Shown here: positions 48,037 through 60,275 of the stretch, piece after piece
How the letters are laid out: each line of letters opens with the position of its first letter
How positions within the stretch are numbered: position 1 is the first letter of the stretch
NCBI GenBank assembly: GCA_051453625.1
Contig: JBOZIK010000001.1
Location: 247,442,739 to 247,506,738 of the forward strand
Source of the DNA: Welwitschia mirabilis
Lineage: Eukaryota; Gnetophyta; Gnetopsida; Welwitschiales
Length of the DNA: 64,000 bases
Direction: 5' to 3'
Position numbers and translations under genes: made by a program
The notes under the pieces: generated by a model
Database searches by the model: none
Seen by the model: the letters and a program-made list of their open reading frames with translations, nothing else
What the model was told of the DNA's origin: nothing

Positions 48037-49025
48037 TATATCAAGATATGTCTTGGACAACATGAAGATGCAACTTTAAGAAGAGTTAGAGTGTAAATAA
48101 TATAAGTTAGATCCAACTTTAAGTGAATTCACTTCAAAATGGACATTTGTTTCATAGGTTTTAGATCTAGTGCATGAAAAATTACATTAACATGTTATGG
48201 AAGAACTATTGGGATGTACAACATTAAATAGAAGAAAAGAGTTGAATGTGCTTATAAGATAAATTGCTTGATTTGGCAAGTACTATAAAGACCCTAATGG
48301 AATCAACCAGATCCTTTGATAATAAACAAAGATAATCAGCATACCACAGCTACATGTAATTATGTATCATTGGATGTAGTTCATAGCAGTGAAGAAAACG
48401 GATCAAAGGTAAGCGTTTGTTAAAATTTACAGACTGAATTGATTACAAGGAAGAGAGTATCATGGAGATGTACACTTCATCAAAATAAGTTCAATGACAA
48501 AAAAAATCCTTTATCCAATGTGCAAATAATTTGGGAAGAAACAAGGACAAATGTTGAAGACCTAAAGCTATTAAAGAACTTAAAACTATAGACAAGCATA
48601 TTGCAAATTCTGTTATGAACTAATTGATTAAGCTCTATTCTTATTGTCATAATGAATTAGAACTAGAAGTTTTGAAATGTTAAATAAAAGGTTAATGAGA
48701 TTAGGATTATATGTAAAAGGCTTACTTCATAGTAAAGGACATGAACAGATGCATTAACTTCTTGCGTATGAGGAGGTTTGAGAGAATAAGGATAAGCATT
48801 GAAGGTCAAGTTGATCTCCTGAATTTTATCTATAAAACAATTACCTTAATCAATATGTAGAATAAGAATTCTCTTTAATTCATTGTGCACATAAGGCACA
48901 AAAAAGCTTGCTTAGGGCTTGTCAATGAATACATGCTTCAATGCATGTAAGCACAATGAACCCCTTATAAAATGCAACACAAGAAGACCATCTCATCTAC
49001 TGTATATACTAGAGGATAATTTTAT
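48037..49025. repeat. Internal CACTA duplication, second copy (first part)
   Basis: Corresponds to 46176-47165. The match stops soon after CTACTGTATATACTAGAGGA at about 49025 and resumes at about 52600. Confidence 0.75.
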
Positions 49026-52000
49026 ACTACAAGTATATTAGAGCACACAAAAATTTCAAATAATCATGAAAGAGTATTAATGTTGTCATGCTTGCATTTC
49101 ACACTTAGAAGGAAATCATTACAATTGCTAGAAAATTGTCTAGTAGCTAAGTATCGAATAGCCCCAGAGTTGTCTCTTATTGTATTAAATATTTCCAACT
49201 TATGGTGTAACATAAATGAGCACTGTAATAGATTATTTAGGGGGAATATGCATTGCATTAAGTAAAAATCCAAAGTTATCATTTATAAAAAACTAACCAG
49301 TATGGCCACCAACCACTTATAAATGATTATAAGTACAACCACAGAAAATTAAACCAAAAAAAATGTCTTAGTAAGAACAAGTTTGCAAATAAACCATCTT
49401 AACACACAAAAAGAATAGAAAGATAGAAATAAACCAAAGAAACTAATTAACATTCAATTTTGGCTTCTATTCTTTAGAATTATTGTGAGACAAAAAATTG
49501 GCATGGCCATTGTTCTAAGGGTAGAAGAGACTATCCCTAATGATCCAGCACTTCAACTGACCTAGTGATTTAATAATCTCTTGACATGAAGCTCTTATAA
49601 ATACTTTATGAAAGGATGCAACAACCTCTATGTACTCTACTATGTTTAGAGAAGATATAGAGGCATCAAGTTTTTCTAATGATAGTGAATATAAGCTACA
49701 TAACAAGGAACACATTTTTTCCTAATATGATAAAGGCTCTTTGTTTATTCTATTTCCTCTAGAGCCAATTAGCTAAGTATTTTTTAATTTCATAAACCTT
49801 CCTAAACATAACCTAATGTGCAAAGTGTGCATTAATTTTCAAACCAAAACATTAACACTCAAATCTTGATTTTCACTACACTCTCCCCCTGATTAGAAAA
49901 GGAAGATTACATTTGATACTACTTCTTATAAATATAAACTCAATAACCAAGAATTTTATATTTAGCCTAAAACATTCTAGGTTAGTAGTTACATAATTTC
50001 TTAGATTGTTGATTCCTCCCATTCCCACCACTGAAATCATTTGAATCTGTGTACCAGAGATACTCTATAGGAGTGTCCATTAAAATTAGTTTAAAAAATA
50101 TCACTGAAAGGATATCTAAACCTATATTATCTAATATATGAGGATTCTTGACCCTCTATTACGTGCTCAAATATCATCACAAGAATAACAAAAGTATTAA
50201 TCTATTTGATTTTCTAGATGTTTTTGGAAGCCTCATGAACAACATATATTTGAAGCAAGATGTTACACATTGAAGTAATTATGGTATTGAAAGATGTGTC
50301 TCTATTTAATTTTATAATAGCATATGCTGCTCATCTAAAATCACCTAAACAACTATTTCATTAGCATGGGTAATAATAGTAGAAGTAGAAAAAATCATCC
50401 AAATTATAACATGGTCTAACACTAGGATGTGCTTGGGATTCAACTGTTAATAACCTTTTACTTTAATTCATGGGATATCTATCTTCTTGTAAAAATCTTC
50501 ATGTGTCACTAATTGAATCATAACCCCAAATTTTATTTCCTCTATATCCATAACAATTCTCAATTTAATGGTAGAGAGAAAAATAATTATAATTTTTACT
50601 CCTCTCCATGACAACAATATGTACTAAATTTATGGTTGAGATATTATTGTAGATAGAACTTGTTTAGTCAAATTGTATTCCATTATCAGAAATCATTAGG
50701 TCTTTTGTGAAAGAATTGCTAAATTAGGAGACCTTTGATCATCTTATTAATTTAATACAACAAAATGGAAGATCATTATTAAGGAAATGATAAGATTTAT
50801 TTACATTGTAAATAATCATATCCAATGGCTATACCAAAAGTTCCAAATTAAAGTGGCATCATAAAAGCTAGAAAGGTACATGCTTTGAATTAGATAATCA
50901 CTCATATGATAGTAATTTTACTTGAAGAGGATCTTTTTTGGAGTTGTTTTTGCTATATGAATCACATTTTACATCTAAACTTCTCAATCATTACATAAAA
51001 TCTAGAAATATAAATTTGGGATCATTTGTTGTAAATAAAATCTTTAAATCCATCTATGTAGCATATATGTACTTCAGAAGGATTTTAAAACCATAATTAG
51101 TCTACTAGATTTAGTGGATTCCAAAGGAATTATGCCATTACATGTTGCTTGAGGTGCTATATTAAACAAAAGGTATAATAACTTGCCATATAAAAATAGG
51201 ATATCAACACATAGTTCACAGTGTATGGTTTCAAGGGATGCAAATAGGTGATCAATAGATTTATTTACTAAAAAATGTTTTTAATATTCATTTGAAAATT
51301 CCAATAGATATCACATGGTGTAAAATTAGGCTACTAATCAGCCAGATATCAATGTTCAATGAAAGGCTTCATGTTTAAAATTCCTCTTTCTAATTTAGGT
51401 AGTTTAATTGTAATGCATAGTTTTACTCCAATTATAATTTGTTACATCAGTAATTTCTTTAGTTTTAAAGATGTTTATACAACTTATTTTAGTGAGAAAA
51501 TAGACTTGTTCAACTTGTGTAAGTATTCAATGTTAAAAGTGATTCTATCAAGTTATAGTTATGCTAGTCTTAAAATATGTAACTAATCATGTTTATAGTG
51601 TTCTGGATACTATAAACATATATGAGGCAGGAATTGTACTTAAGGAATTTCACATATTGGTCCACAGCTATAGGTTTCTTAGCAACTCATCTCCTTTTTA
51701 AATCTAGTTTTTTATGTTGTGCTATATAATGATATGACCAAAAAATTAAATAGTGATTTTGGGGGGACAAAAAAAAATTTGGTTGCTTTTGTTTATTAAC
51801 TTCACATATTAGTATTAGTATATTTAATATTATTCACCTTTCAATCATTGTATGACATAACATTAAGCAAAAAAGGAATGTCACATTTTTTTCTGNNNNN
51901 NNNNNNNNNNNNNNNNNNNNNNNNNNNNNNNNNNNNNNNNNNNNNNNNNNNNNNNNNNNNNNNNNNNNNNNNNNNNNNNNNNNNNNNNNNNNNNNGTATT

Positions 52001-52600
52001 AGTATATTTAATATTATTCACCTTTCAACCATTGTATGACATAACATTAAGCAAAAAAGGATGTCACATTTTTTTTTCTGCTATAGGAAAGATATGCACA
52101 TCCACCATTCCCATCTATCATAAGTTCATAATTATATCCTACTTTTCAATTTATTGGTATTGGTGTTCTATTCATAAATCTACTTGGAAACATTTTCGTC
52201 TATTTCCAAGATCATGTAAAGCATATTTTCATACCTTATTTGTCTAGCTTATCATACCTTATTTGGTGTTCTCCATCACCAAATTTGAAAGAAATTCACA
52301 CAGTATAAACTTTTAATGTTTTTAAAATCGCTTGAACCAAATGATAATTCATTTAATAAGTTTTCAATGCTTTGGATGAGGAAGTAGCAATGCTAATGAA
52401 ATATTTATTTTNNNNNNNNNNNNNNNNNNNNNNNNNNNNNNNNNNNNNNNNNNNNNNNNNNNNNNNNNNNNNNNNNNNNNNNNNNNNNNNNNNNNNNNNN
52501 NNNNNNNNNNNTGTTTTTAAAATCGCTTGAACCAAATGATAATTAATTTAATAAGTTTTCAATGCTTTGGATGAGGAAGTAGCAAAGCTAATGAAATATT
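49026..52600. mobile_element. About 3.6-kb insertion inside the second duplicated copy, type unknown
   Basis: This stretch separates two parts that are contiguous in the first copy (47165-47190). No terminal repeats, target duplication or recognisable domain could be seen; short frames at 49715-49515 and 51359-51586 are unidentified. It contains two 100-N gaps with duplicated flanks, so its length is overstated. Confidence 0.45.
51812..52079. other. 100-N gap with duplicated 84-bp flanks
   Basis: 51812-51895 and 51996-52079 are near-identical (a few base or single-base-length differences) around 100 N (51896-51995). Confidence 0.9.
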
Positions 52601-52606
52601 TATTTT
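52317..52606. other. 100-N gap with duplicated 95-bp flanks
   Basis: 52317-52411 and 52512-52606 are near-identical (two base differences) around 100 N (52412-52511). Confidence 0.9.
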
Positions 52607-52985
52607 CACAATGTACAAAGTAAGGATAAAGAAACTCTTCATCCATAAGGTAAAGAAGGAGGCAAAAAGAAGAACAAAATAAGTAGGAAAAACAGAAGAT
52701 GTGCTTTAATTAGTGCTAGAATCAGGTCAGCCAAGTCACAATGATATATGTAAGTAAGCCAATTTATTAAATTGAATCTAATTCTTACAGGATAAGTCTA
52801 CTTTCAACTATAAAATAATATAATATGTTATGTATATCGGATGTTGACATAAATGTCCATTCACAAATACTCACTCATATAGTCATTCTTTTAGAAGTTG
52901 AAAATATGTAAAAAGAGGTAAAGATTAGTCTCTGTAATAGTGTAGGCAGAGATCTATAATTAGGCATATACTTAGGTCTTGTAGT
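52605..52985. repeat. Internal CACTA duplication, second copy (second part)
   Basis: Aligns with 47190-47590, beginning TTCACAATGTACAAAGTAAGG and running through TTAGGCATATACTTAGGTCT. Confidence 0.75.
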
Positions 52986-53051
52986 GAACAAGATCACCTG
53001 TAAATGAAATAATGGCCTCATATTTACTAGAATTCATCGTTAATGAAAAAA

Positions 53052-53629
53052 NNNNNNNNNNNNNNNNNNNNNNNNNNNNNNNNNNNNNNNNNNNNNNNNN
53101 NNNNNNNNNNNNNNNNNNNNNNNNNNNNNNNNNNNNNNNNNNNNNNNNNNNNNNNNNNNNNNNNNNNNNNNNNNNNNNNNNNNNNNNNNNNNNNNNNNNN
53201 NNNNNNNNNNNNNNNNNNNNNNNNNNNNNNNNNNNNNNNNNNNNNNNNNNNNNNNNNNNNNNNNNNNNNNNNNNNNNNNNNNNNNNNNNNNNNNNNNNNN
53301 NNNNNNNNNNNNNNNNNNNNNNNNNNNNNNNNNNNNNNNNNNNNNNNNNNNNNNNNNNNNNNNNNNNNNNNNNNNNNNNNNNNNNNNNNNNNNNNNNNNN
53401 NNNNNNNNNNNNNNNNNNNNNNNNNNNNNNNNNNNNNNNNNNNNNNNNNNNNNNNNNNNNNNNNNNNNNNNNNNNNNNNNNNNNNNNNNNNNNNNNNNNN
53501 NNNNNNNNNNNNNNNNNNNNNNNNNNNNNNNNNNNNNNNNNNNNNNNNNNNNNNNNNNNNNNNNNNNNNNNNNNNNNNNNNNNNNNNNNNNNNNNNNNNN
53601 NNNNNNNNNNNNNNNNNNNNNNNNNNNNN
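53052..53629. other. Assembly gap (578 N)
   Basis: Run of N in the right half of the CACTA element. Long frames crossing it are artefacts. Confidence 0.99.
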
Positions 53630-54984
53630 TACAAATATCAAGAGTGATAAATCAAAATACAATGTTCTAGTTTATTTCACAACATAAGCAAATCCAAACA
53701 TTAAATATAATCTGACTTAAAAAATTTAGAAAATAAGAAAGAAAAAGGAAAGATGAGAATATACCTTTAATTTTCTCAACTAGTGCTTCCTCATATATGA
53801 ATGTTTTATTCAAAGATTTATGTATCTTTTACTCCAAAAAATGAATCATCTCATTTTGAGTCAAAGTATTTGTAGGTGGTCTCACTTGCAGAGTCTTCTT
53901 CAATGTTTGTTAATCATCCATACACACTATTATGTACTTTTCAATATCTCCTTCCTCCAAAGTGAAAACTGTCATTCACTTGTAATTCATTTTGGATTAT
54001 AAGGCTAATAAATAAAGAAGACACTAAAACATAAGTTATTTTGCTTTCAATTAAATAAATCAAAAGGAAAAAAAGAAGTCATTGTTGACCTATGGTATTT
54101 TCAACTCCATAAATAAGCACATTATTCATGGGAGGGGAAATGGGTCGTGCTTAATTCCAAATTAGCAACAAAATAGGAGGTCATTCCATTAGATGCCATG
54201 TAAGTGTATGGGATTCCAGAAGCTTTTACTTCCTAGTGAACTATAAGCTTAGCGTCAATTATGGCAATAGCAAGTGCTATTGCAAGGGTTTTTTTTCTTC
54301 ATGTCATATCCAAATTTAGAGGGCAAAAACTCTGTCCATCAAAAAATACATTTATTGAGTAGAACCCATAAAATTTCTTTGAGAAACTAGAGCTGATCAT
54401 GAAGAATAGCTTGAGTTTAATTCTAAAAAAATAGAGGACATACCTTGATATTTTCTACTTGTTTAATGGCCTTGATGAGGTGGAATTGAAGAATAAAAGT
54501 CGATCGATAAAACCTAAAAACCTCAAAAACATTTAAGAATCAAAAACTTTTAGAAAGATAGTTCATGACAAAATTAAATCCTAGATAACATTACATGGCT
54601 AAATTGATTAATAGATAAATAAATATCTACTAATAGATATCATAAGTAATATCTTTCAAGAAGAGAATTGGAAGATCCTCTCTGAGAGTGTGAATGGCAG
54701 TGATAAGATTTACATAATACTCATTATGATTATTATCAACATGCTTCTAATTTGGCAGAGGACTCAGCTAAACCATGACTTCCATGTGAGAAAATAAAAT
54801 AAAGTGTGAATATAGAAGGATATGCAAGCAGTAAGTGAGTGGAAGCTAGGCAAGTGAAGAGTAGTAAATGGGTAGAATAGAAATCATCGATGTAATGGAG
54901 GATTCTAAGGAAAAGGAAAGGTAGGCTTGAATAAGAATATAGCAAAGGAAAAGAGGGGTGGGATATGCAAAATGCTTTTTAGTA
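53630..54984. other. CACTA interior, right part
   Basis: A minus-strand reading around 53975-53760 gives TLEEGDIEKYIIVCMDD, then TLKKTLQVRPPTNTLTQNEM, then EALVEKIKG, with stops where Gln fits. It looks like decayed protein sequence, but I do not recognise the family. The rest is featureless. Confidence 0.35.
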
Positions 54985-55160
54985 AGTAGGTTTTTAAGGT
55001 GTTCCTTTTCTAAATACCTTAAAAAATGAAAATGTTTAAGCCATTTATAAATAATAAAAATTGATAAGTACTTTTAAGGTATTTATTTAAAAAAATGCCT
55101 TAAAAAGATTAATTTATTTCTAATCATGGCATTTATTAAAATAAATACCTTAAAAGCCCA
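54985..55160. repeat. Right subterminal repeat array of the CACTA element
   Basis: About six or seven copies of TTTTAAGGTATTT / AAATGCCTTAAAA in both orientations, fewer and more decayed than on the left. Confidence 0.75.
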
Positions 55161-55174
55161 TGATTATTATAGTG

Positions 55175-56099
55175 AGTGATAGGTACTGTTTGTTTCTAGT
55201 GATACATGAATTGGTTCTTTTTTCCTTTCTTTTCTATGTTTGTTTATTTTTCTTTCCAGTGGTAGATACTAGTTTTCCTTCTAATGATACTCAAACTGGT
55301 TCATTTTTTATTTTTTTAAGTATTATTTTCTTTTCCTTCTAGTGATAGGTACTAGTTCTTTTCTAGTAAAACCTAAACTATTCCAAGTTGTTAAGTTTGG
55401 TTATATTTCTAACATTTAAAACTTCATTTTTATATCAAATATTTTTGAGTTAAAGATCTAACAACTTTTCTATAGGTGCAATTAAACTTAAGATCATGAT
55501 TTTAAACTAAACCAAAATCCAACTATTTGTGTATTTTATGTGTTTTATGACTTCTATAGATTCTCTGTACATTTTTCATTTCTATTAGTTTTCATTTTTA
55601 TTAAGAATTTTAAGAAAAATTAAAAACATCAGGTTTATTTTCCTAGTTTTAAAACTTTAAGTTTTAAACATATTTGGATTTTTCTTATATTTTTCTCAGA
55701 CCATTTAACTCAAATTACTTTTTACTTTACTTGAGACCACTCTAATCTTTATAAACCATTTTTTATTGTAGGATTCATTGAAAATTGTGAAAAACTCAAA
55801 AAACATGAACTCTCAACCTAAACCATTGACCATTTTCTTAAACTTAAACCATGATTTGGGCCTTGAATCCACTTCTAACACCTTCTAATCTAAATTCTAT
55901 TTATCAATCTTGTTTATTCCTATAGTTCTCAAAACTAGAATTAACCTAAATGAACTATAGGAAATTTTATTAAACCAAAGTAAACTCTGGAGAATATCCT
56001 TCAATGTAACTTATACCAATCATAACCCCTAGATCCTTTTGATAATAAACTTTTAAAGAGTATCCTTAATCCTCTCCATACATAGATCAAAATCCTTAT
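55175..56099 (+). other. Leader of the third gypsy element
   Basis: Begins GTGATAGGTACTG and has three loose repeats of TTCTAGTGATAGGTACTAGTTC within about 200 bases. No coding sequence is seen. Confidence 0.45.
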
Positions 56100-57240
56100 A
56101 ACTCTAAATTTGAAAATCCCAATCATGAACCAAGAGTGTTTAATTCCACTTGTTACTTCATCCCTTATGATCCTTACCCTTCACCATCATATTTACATTC
56201 ATCATTCTTTAAGCCACACCCTTCATTATCATTCTCATATCCTTTATCATTTAATCACCATCCATCAACTTTATACAACTAATAATCCACCTCAATTTTC
56301 CTTGAAGATAGCTTTCAAAAATTTTAGATACTTCTAAATCTTCTTTCACCACTCAACAATGCTCTTAAATTTCTTCAAATACATATTTATGAGATTCATG
56401 AAATTTTGAATGCAAATAAACCAAATACTTAAGAAAATAAATAAAATACTTAAGTAAAAAAACCAAAGAAAAATGCAAATAAAAAAAATACTTGAGTAAA
56501 CAAGCCAAATATTTGAGTAAGATATCCAATAATTAATCCATGATACTTCTCAAATCTTAAATGCTATAGAGGAAGAAAACCTTCCTACATTCCATGAAAC
56601 TCCAAGCTTAGAAAACCTTAAAGGGATTAGTGAAACTAAAATTAACATCACTGAAACCTTATCCCTCAGGAATGAGGAAGAAAAGCATGAAAAAATCAAT
56701 GATGAAATCCAAGATAACATTCAATTTAGATGTTACTTATAGAGTGAATGGTCACATTAATATAGACTATACTTTAGAGTAGCATTAGATACTTTAGATG
56801 AAGATGATCAATTCATAGTAAGTAAGCAAACATCTGATGGAGAAGAAAACTTTAAATGCAACATAACAGATGATGAATCAATGAGTGATAAAGATAATAG
56901 TAAAATTGAACTTATCCTTGAATCTCAACTAATGTCTCTTGTGCAACCTTGTGAGGAAGAATTCTTTGGTAATCTTAATGAGGAATCAAACATTAACTAA
57001 GAGTAATTTCAAGACCAATTGCCATCTTTATTTTTTGAACAAGACTTAAACCTTCATGATGAAGACAAATCCATACTTTTGAAACCATTTTCTGATAATT
57101 TTTGGTATAATCATTTTCATATTGTGATTTTTACTTAAGCTTGGTCTTCGCCCAAAAATGACTTCTTGCATGAGTTGTTGAGTAAGCAGGAACATGACAA
57201 GGGTTGGGAAATTTCTAATTTCAAATAAATAAACTTTTTT
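56100..57240 (+). pseudogene. Decayed gag-like reading region of the third gypsy element
   Basis: The first part is Pro/His/Tyr-rich (a short YDPYPSPSYLHSS-type stretch). Then about 56565-57000 reads as a long acidic segment, e.g. EEENLPTFHETPSLENLKG, ALDTLDEDDQFIVSKQ, ITDDESMSDKDNSKIELIL, SLVQPCEEEFFGNLNEES, with only two or three stops. After 57003 it continues FQDQLPSLFFEQDLNLHD and DNFWYNHFHI. The composition suits a retroelement structural protein, but I cannot name a domain. Confidence 0.4.
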
Positions 57241-58921
57241 ACTAGCATTAATGTTCTTTCCATTTTCATAGATTTGTGTATAAATGTTTTTAGAGATTCA
57301 ATCTCCTAATTGAAGGCTTTATATATTTTTGATTCATCATTCAAACATCACATTCATTATTTTGAGGAATATATAATACCTTGGAAAAAGCCTTAATTTT
57401 TTTATTATTTTGTTACATGCATTTAGATTAGATTTTTCTTTAAGCATAGACTTTTCTTTTAGAATAAATTTTAGCTTGAAAAAATTAAAAATTTTGTACT
57501 TGATGTCCTTTTTCACTTAAAACCTCACAAGCACTTTCACTTGTATAATTATTGCTTTAAGAATTTTCAGGTAGGAAATTCAAAAGATCATTTACTTTAC
57601 TAAATAAATCATCTTGGCCTTTAATTTTCACTGTCCATACCTTCCATTTTGATTCCACCTCCTTAACTCCAGTAACCACTCTCCCCTTCCATTTATCCAT
57701 GAATTTATTATATTATATGATCCTAGTTCATGGTCATGAGTAAATAATCTATTAAATAGTGATTGCATTATGATTATGAATTAGGTAGAATTTAAGTTTA
57801 CCTATAGTTTTTGAGAAGAAGTTTTGCTTCTTTTTGAGTTAACTTGATCAGGTTTAGCTTGAATTAAGGTCTTTCAATCAGAAAATATGATTGAACTAAG
57901 GTGGAACCTACTCTCATGTCAACCAAATTTTTTTCAAGCATTTTTATGAGAATACGAATTATCTTGATTGAGATAATGAGTCAATAAGTCCTTTATGAAA
58001 TAAAAATGTATTAAATATGAGAAGGATAATTATAAAGAAAACAAAAAAGGTCTCTTGTAAAGTATATTACTTATTGAGCATTAATAATTGGGTTTAGTTA
58101 ATTGCATTAGGGCTATGAATGCTCACAAGTAGTGCAACTCTAACAATTTAACTCATGAAATGTTCAACTGCATTAGGGCTATAAACACCTTCTAGCAATG
58201 TAATATTAACTCATTTATAAATCAACATGATTAACTCTGTTGGAAGAAAATGTCATAACACTAAATTCCCAATTAGATTAAAAGACTTAAAACAAGGAAG
58301 AAGACATGATTGTAGAAAAGGTAAGTTGGAATGAAAAGGTGGATTTGAATTTTTTTTTTTTTTTTTGTAATCCCTTTTCTTTAACTTGTTTACTTAGAAA
58401 TTTTTTTGACTAGTTTTTAATAATTTATAGGTTTATTTAGAGGACATCTTACTAATGTAATACATTTAAATTAGAATAAAATTTATGAAATTTTCAATAA
58501 ATGTAACTGTCAACTTAGGTATTCTATCTTTTAAATTTGTAAATTATGGAATCTTTATTAGGTCTTACATTTTGTGTTTCTAAACATTGCATTCTAGTCT
58601 AAACCTTACATTGCATCATTTTCCCTAAATAGATTCATCATCATAATTAGCTTATTCTCTAAAGCCTTATATAAGTCTTCCATATTTTATAACTTTAAGA
58701 ACAAAGTTCAATTTTTGTGGGGGATATGACATCTTGATTATCACTTGATTTTTCCTATATTTATTTCTTTAATTCCTTAATTACATAAAATTGGTTATAA
58801 AAGTTTTTTAAATTATATCATTCACACACTTGAGTATTTTGACATAGACAATATTTCCATGTTTAACCATTTCCTTATTGACGTTTTGCTAAGGCACTAC
58901 TAAAAGACTAATTAGGCAGTG
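57241..58921 (+). other. 3' internal region of the third gypsy element
   Basis: No domain seen. A poly(T) run lies at about 58349-58367. AAAGTTCAATTTTTGTGGGGG at about 58703-58723 (G-rich core 58718-58726) parallels the motif at 38705-38721 in the outer gypsy element, about 200 bases before the right LTR in both. Confidence 0.45.
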
Positions 58922-60275
58922 TGTTAACATGCCAAAATTAACATTTATCTCAAGTGTTTCAAGCCAAGTTACAATAAATGAAGATGTTAATTTACTTATT
59001 TTAATTATAAAATATGTATTTTATTATTTTAAAAATTAAATTTAATATTATGTTTTTCTCCATGATAATTATAGGTCTTTAGCCTTATTTTGAAATACAT
59101 CATAAAAGATGGACATAATTCCACATAAAGAAATGGTGGAAATGGAGAAATGATGTGGAGACATGTAGTAATAGCATTGGAAAACATGTGGAAAAAAGGC
59201 ATGTGGAGGTGGTCTTAGAGACATATGGTGATAGAAATAGTTTGTAGAGAAATCTAGCTCCAAACACCACATGTTAAACTCATCATGATAAAGATTCTAC
59301 CAAATGCTACATGGTGATCTCCACTAAACACTACAAAACAACCTCTACCAAATGCTAAATGACAAAGATTCTATCTAATGCTAAAAGCTAAAATCTTATA
59401 ACCACCCCTATTCTACCTCATGCTACAAGCCAAGAACTTATAACTATCCATCATCCTCATCCCTTCCTATAAAAAGGCCTTAAACCATACATTGTATTCA
59501 TCTTTGGTTAGCTTATCTTAGGGAACACTTAAAGTCTTAGATGTCATGGTTCTTTAACATCTCTCTTAGGCAGAATGCTCAAGCATAGTTGAGGAGTTAT
59601 TCCTCTTCTCCTCGTTCATTGATGTAATGTGTTCCATTCAATTTTAATAAATAATTGATTTTAATCCTTTAATTATTAATGCATAATTTTATTTGGTATT
59701 AGTAATGTTTAGGTAATACTAGTTTTTAAAATAGTTTTTATTCTTTTATTGTTATTGCACAATAAAATGGTATTAGAAATATTTAGTTAAATCTTACTTA
59801 ATTGTCAATTTCCTTTGAATGATATGAGTTATTTAAAATTACTTTCATGATTTTAAGTTCCTATTATTTCATGGATCTTATGGAATTAGGTTCATACTTT
59901 TTGTGCTTATAAAGGGATGTGAAATATTAAGAGAACTCGATAACTGACCAACACTCATGTGGTGGATGAGATTATTTCTTTACACTAAGCCTTAATGATT
60001 TGACGATTTAATGCATGTTTCAAATATAGGAATCATTGAAGAAAATATGAAGAGAAGGATGACTTGATTAAATCCTTTAAGCATTTATTCCCTTAAATTG
60101 TTGACTAAATATCATCTTTATTCTTAAACTCCAATTTCTCTTTTGTTTGATTTTTTTTATTGCAGGTTGGAATCATTATGTACCTTTTCATTAATTTACC
60201 TTCTATATCCTTGTGAAAGAATGATACTAAGTGTTTCACTTAGTTTAAATCTAGTTTATTATACTACAATTAACA
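58922..60275 (+). repeat. Right LTR of the third gypsy element
   Basis: About 1354 bp with canonical ends TGTTAACA...TTAACA; aligned with 43266-44626. The 67-codon minus frame at 59272-59069 is accidental. Confidence 0.85.

Larger units (their letters stand above)
44726..55174. mobile_element. CACTA (En/Spm-type) DNA transposon
   Basis: The left end starts CACTATAAGAAATATAGAA and the right end finishes TTATTATAGTG, its inverted counterpart. The 3-bp duplication AGT lies on both sides (44723-44725, 55175-55177). Both ends carry many TTTTAAGGCATTTT-like subterminal repeats, the usual transposase-binding arrays. It is 10,449 bp including four gaps. I could not recognise a TNPD-type transposase; coding parts may be in the gaps or lost. 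It sits about 100 bases inside the left LTR of the gypsy element 43266-60275. Confidence 0.9.
43266..60275 (+). mobile_element. Pol-less Ty3/gypsy element interrupted by a CACTA transposon
   Basis: LTRs 43266-44626 and 58922-60275, primer binding site at 44632-44649, a gag-like decayed reading region at about 56100-57240 and a G-rich tract at 58718-58726. Flanking pentamers GGAAT (43261-43265) and GGGAT (60276-60280) look like a target duplication with one transition. Removing the CACTA element leaves about 6.6 kb with a 3.8-kb internal region, too short for gag plus full pol. It was probably a non-autonomous or deleted copy. Confidence 0.85.

Noticed and set aside
44726-55174. An autonomous CACTA element with transposase
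   Set aside because: No TNPD- or TNPA-like domain can be read in the available sequence; parts hidden in gaps cannot be judged.
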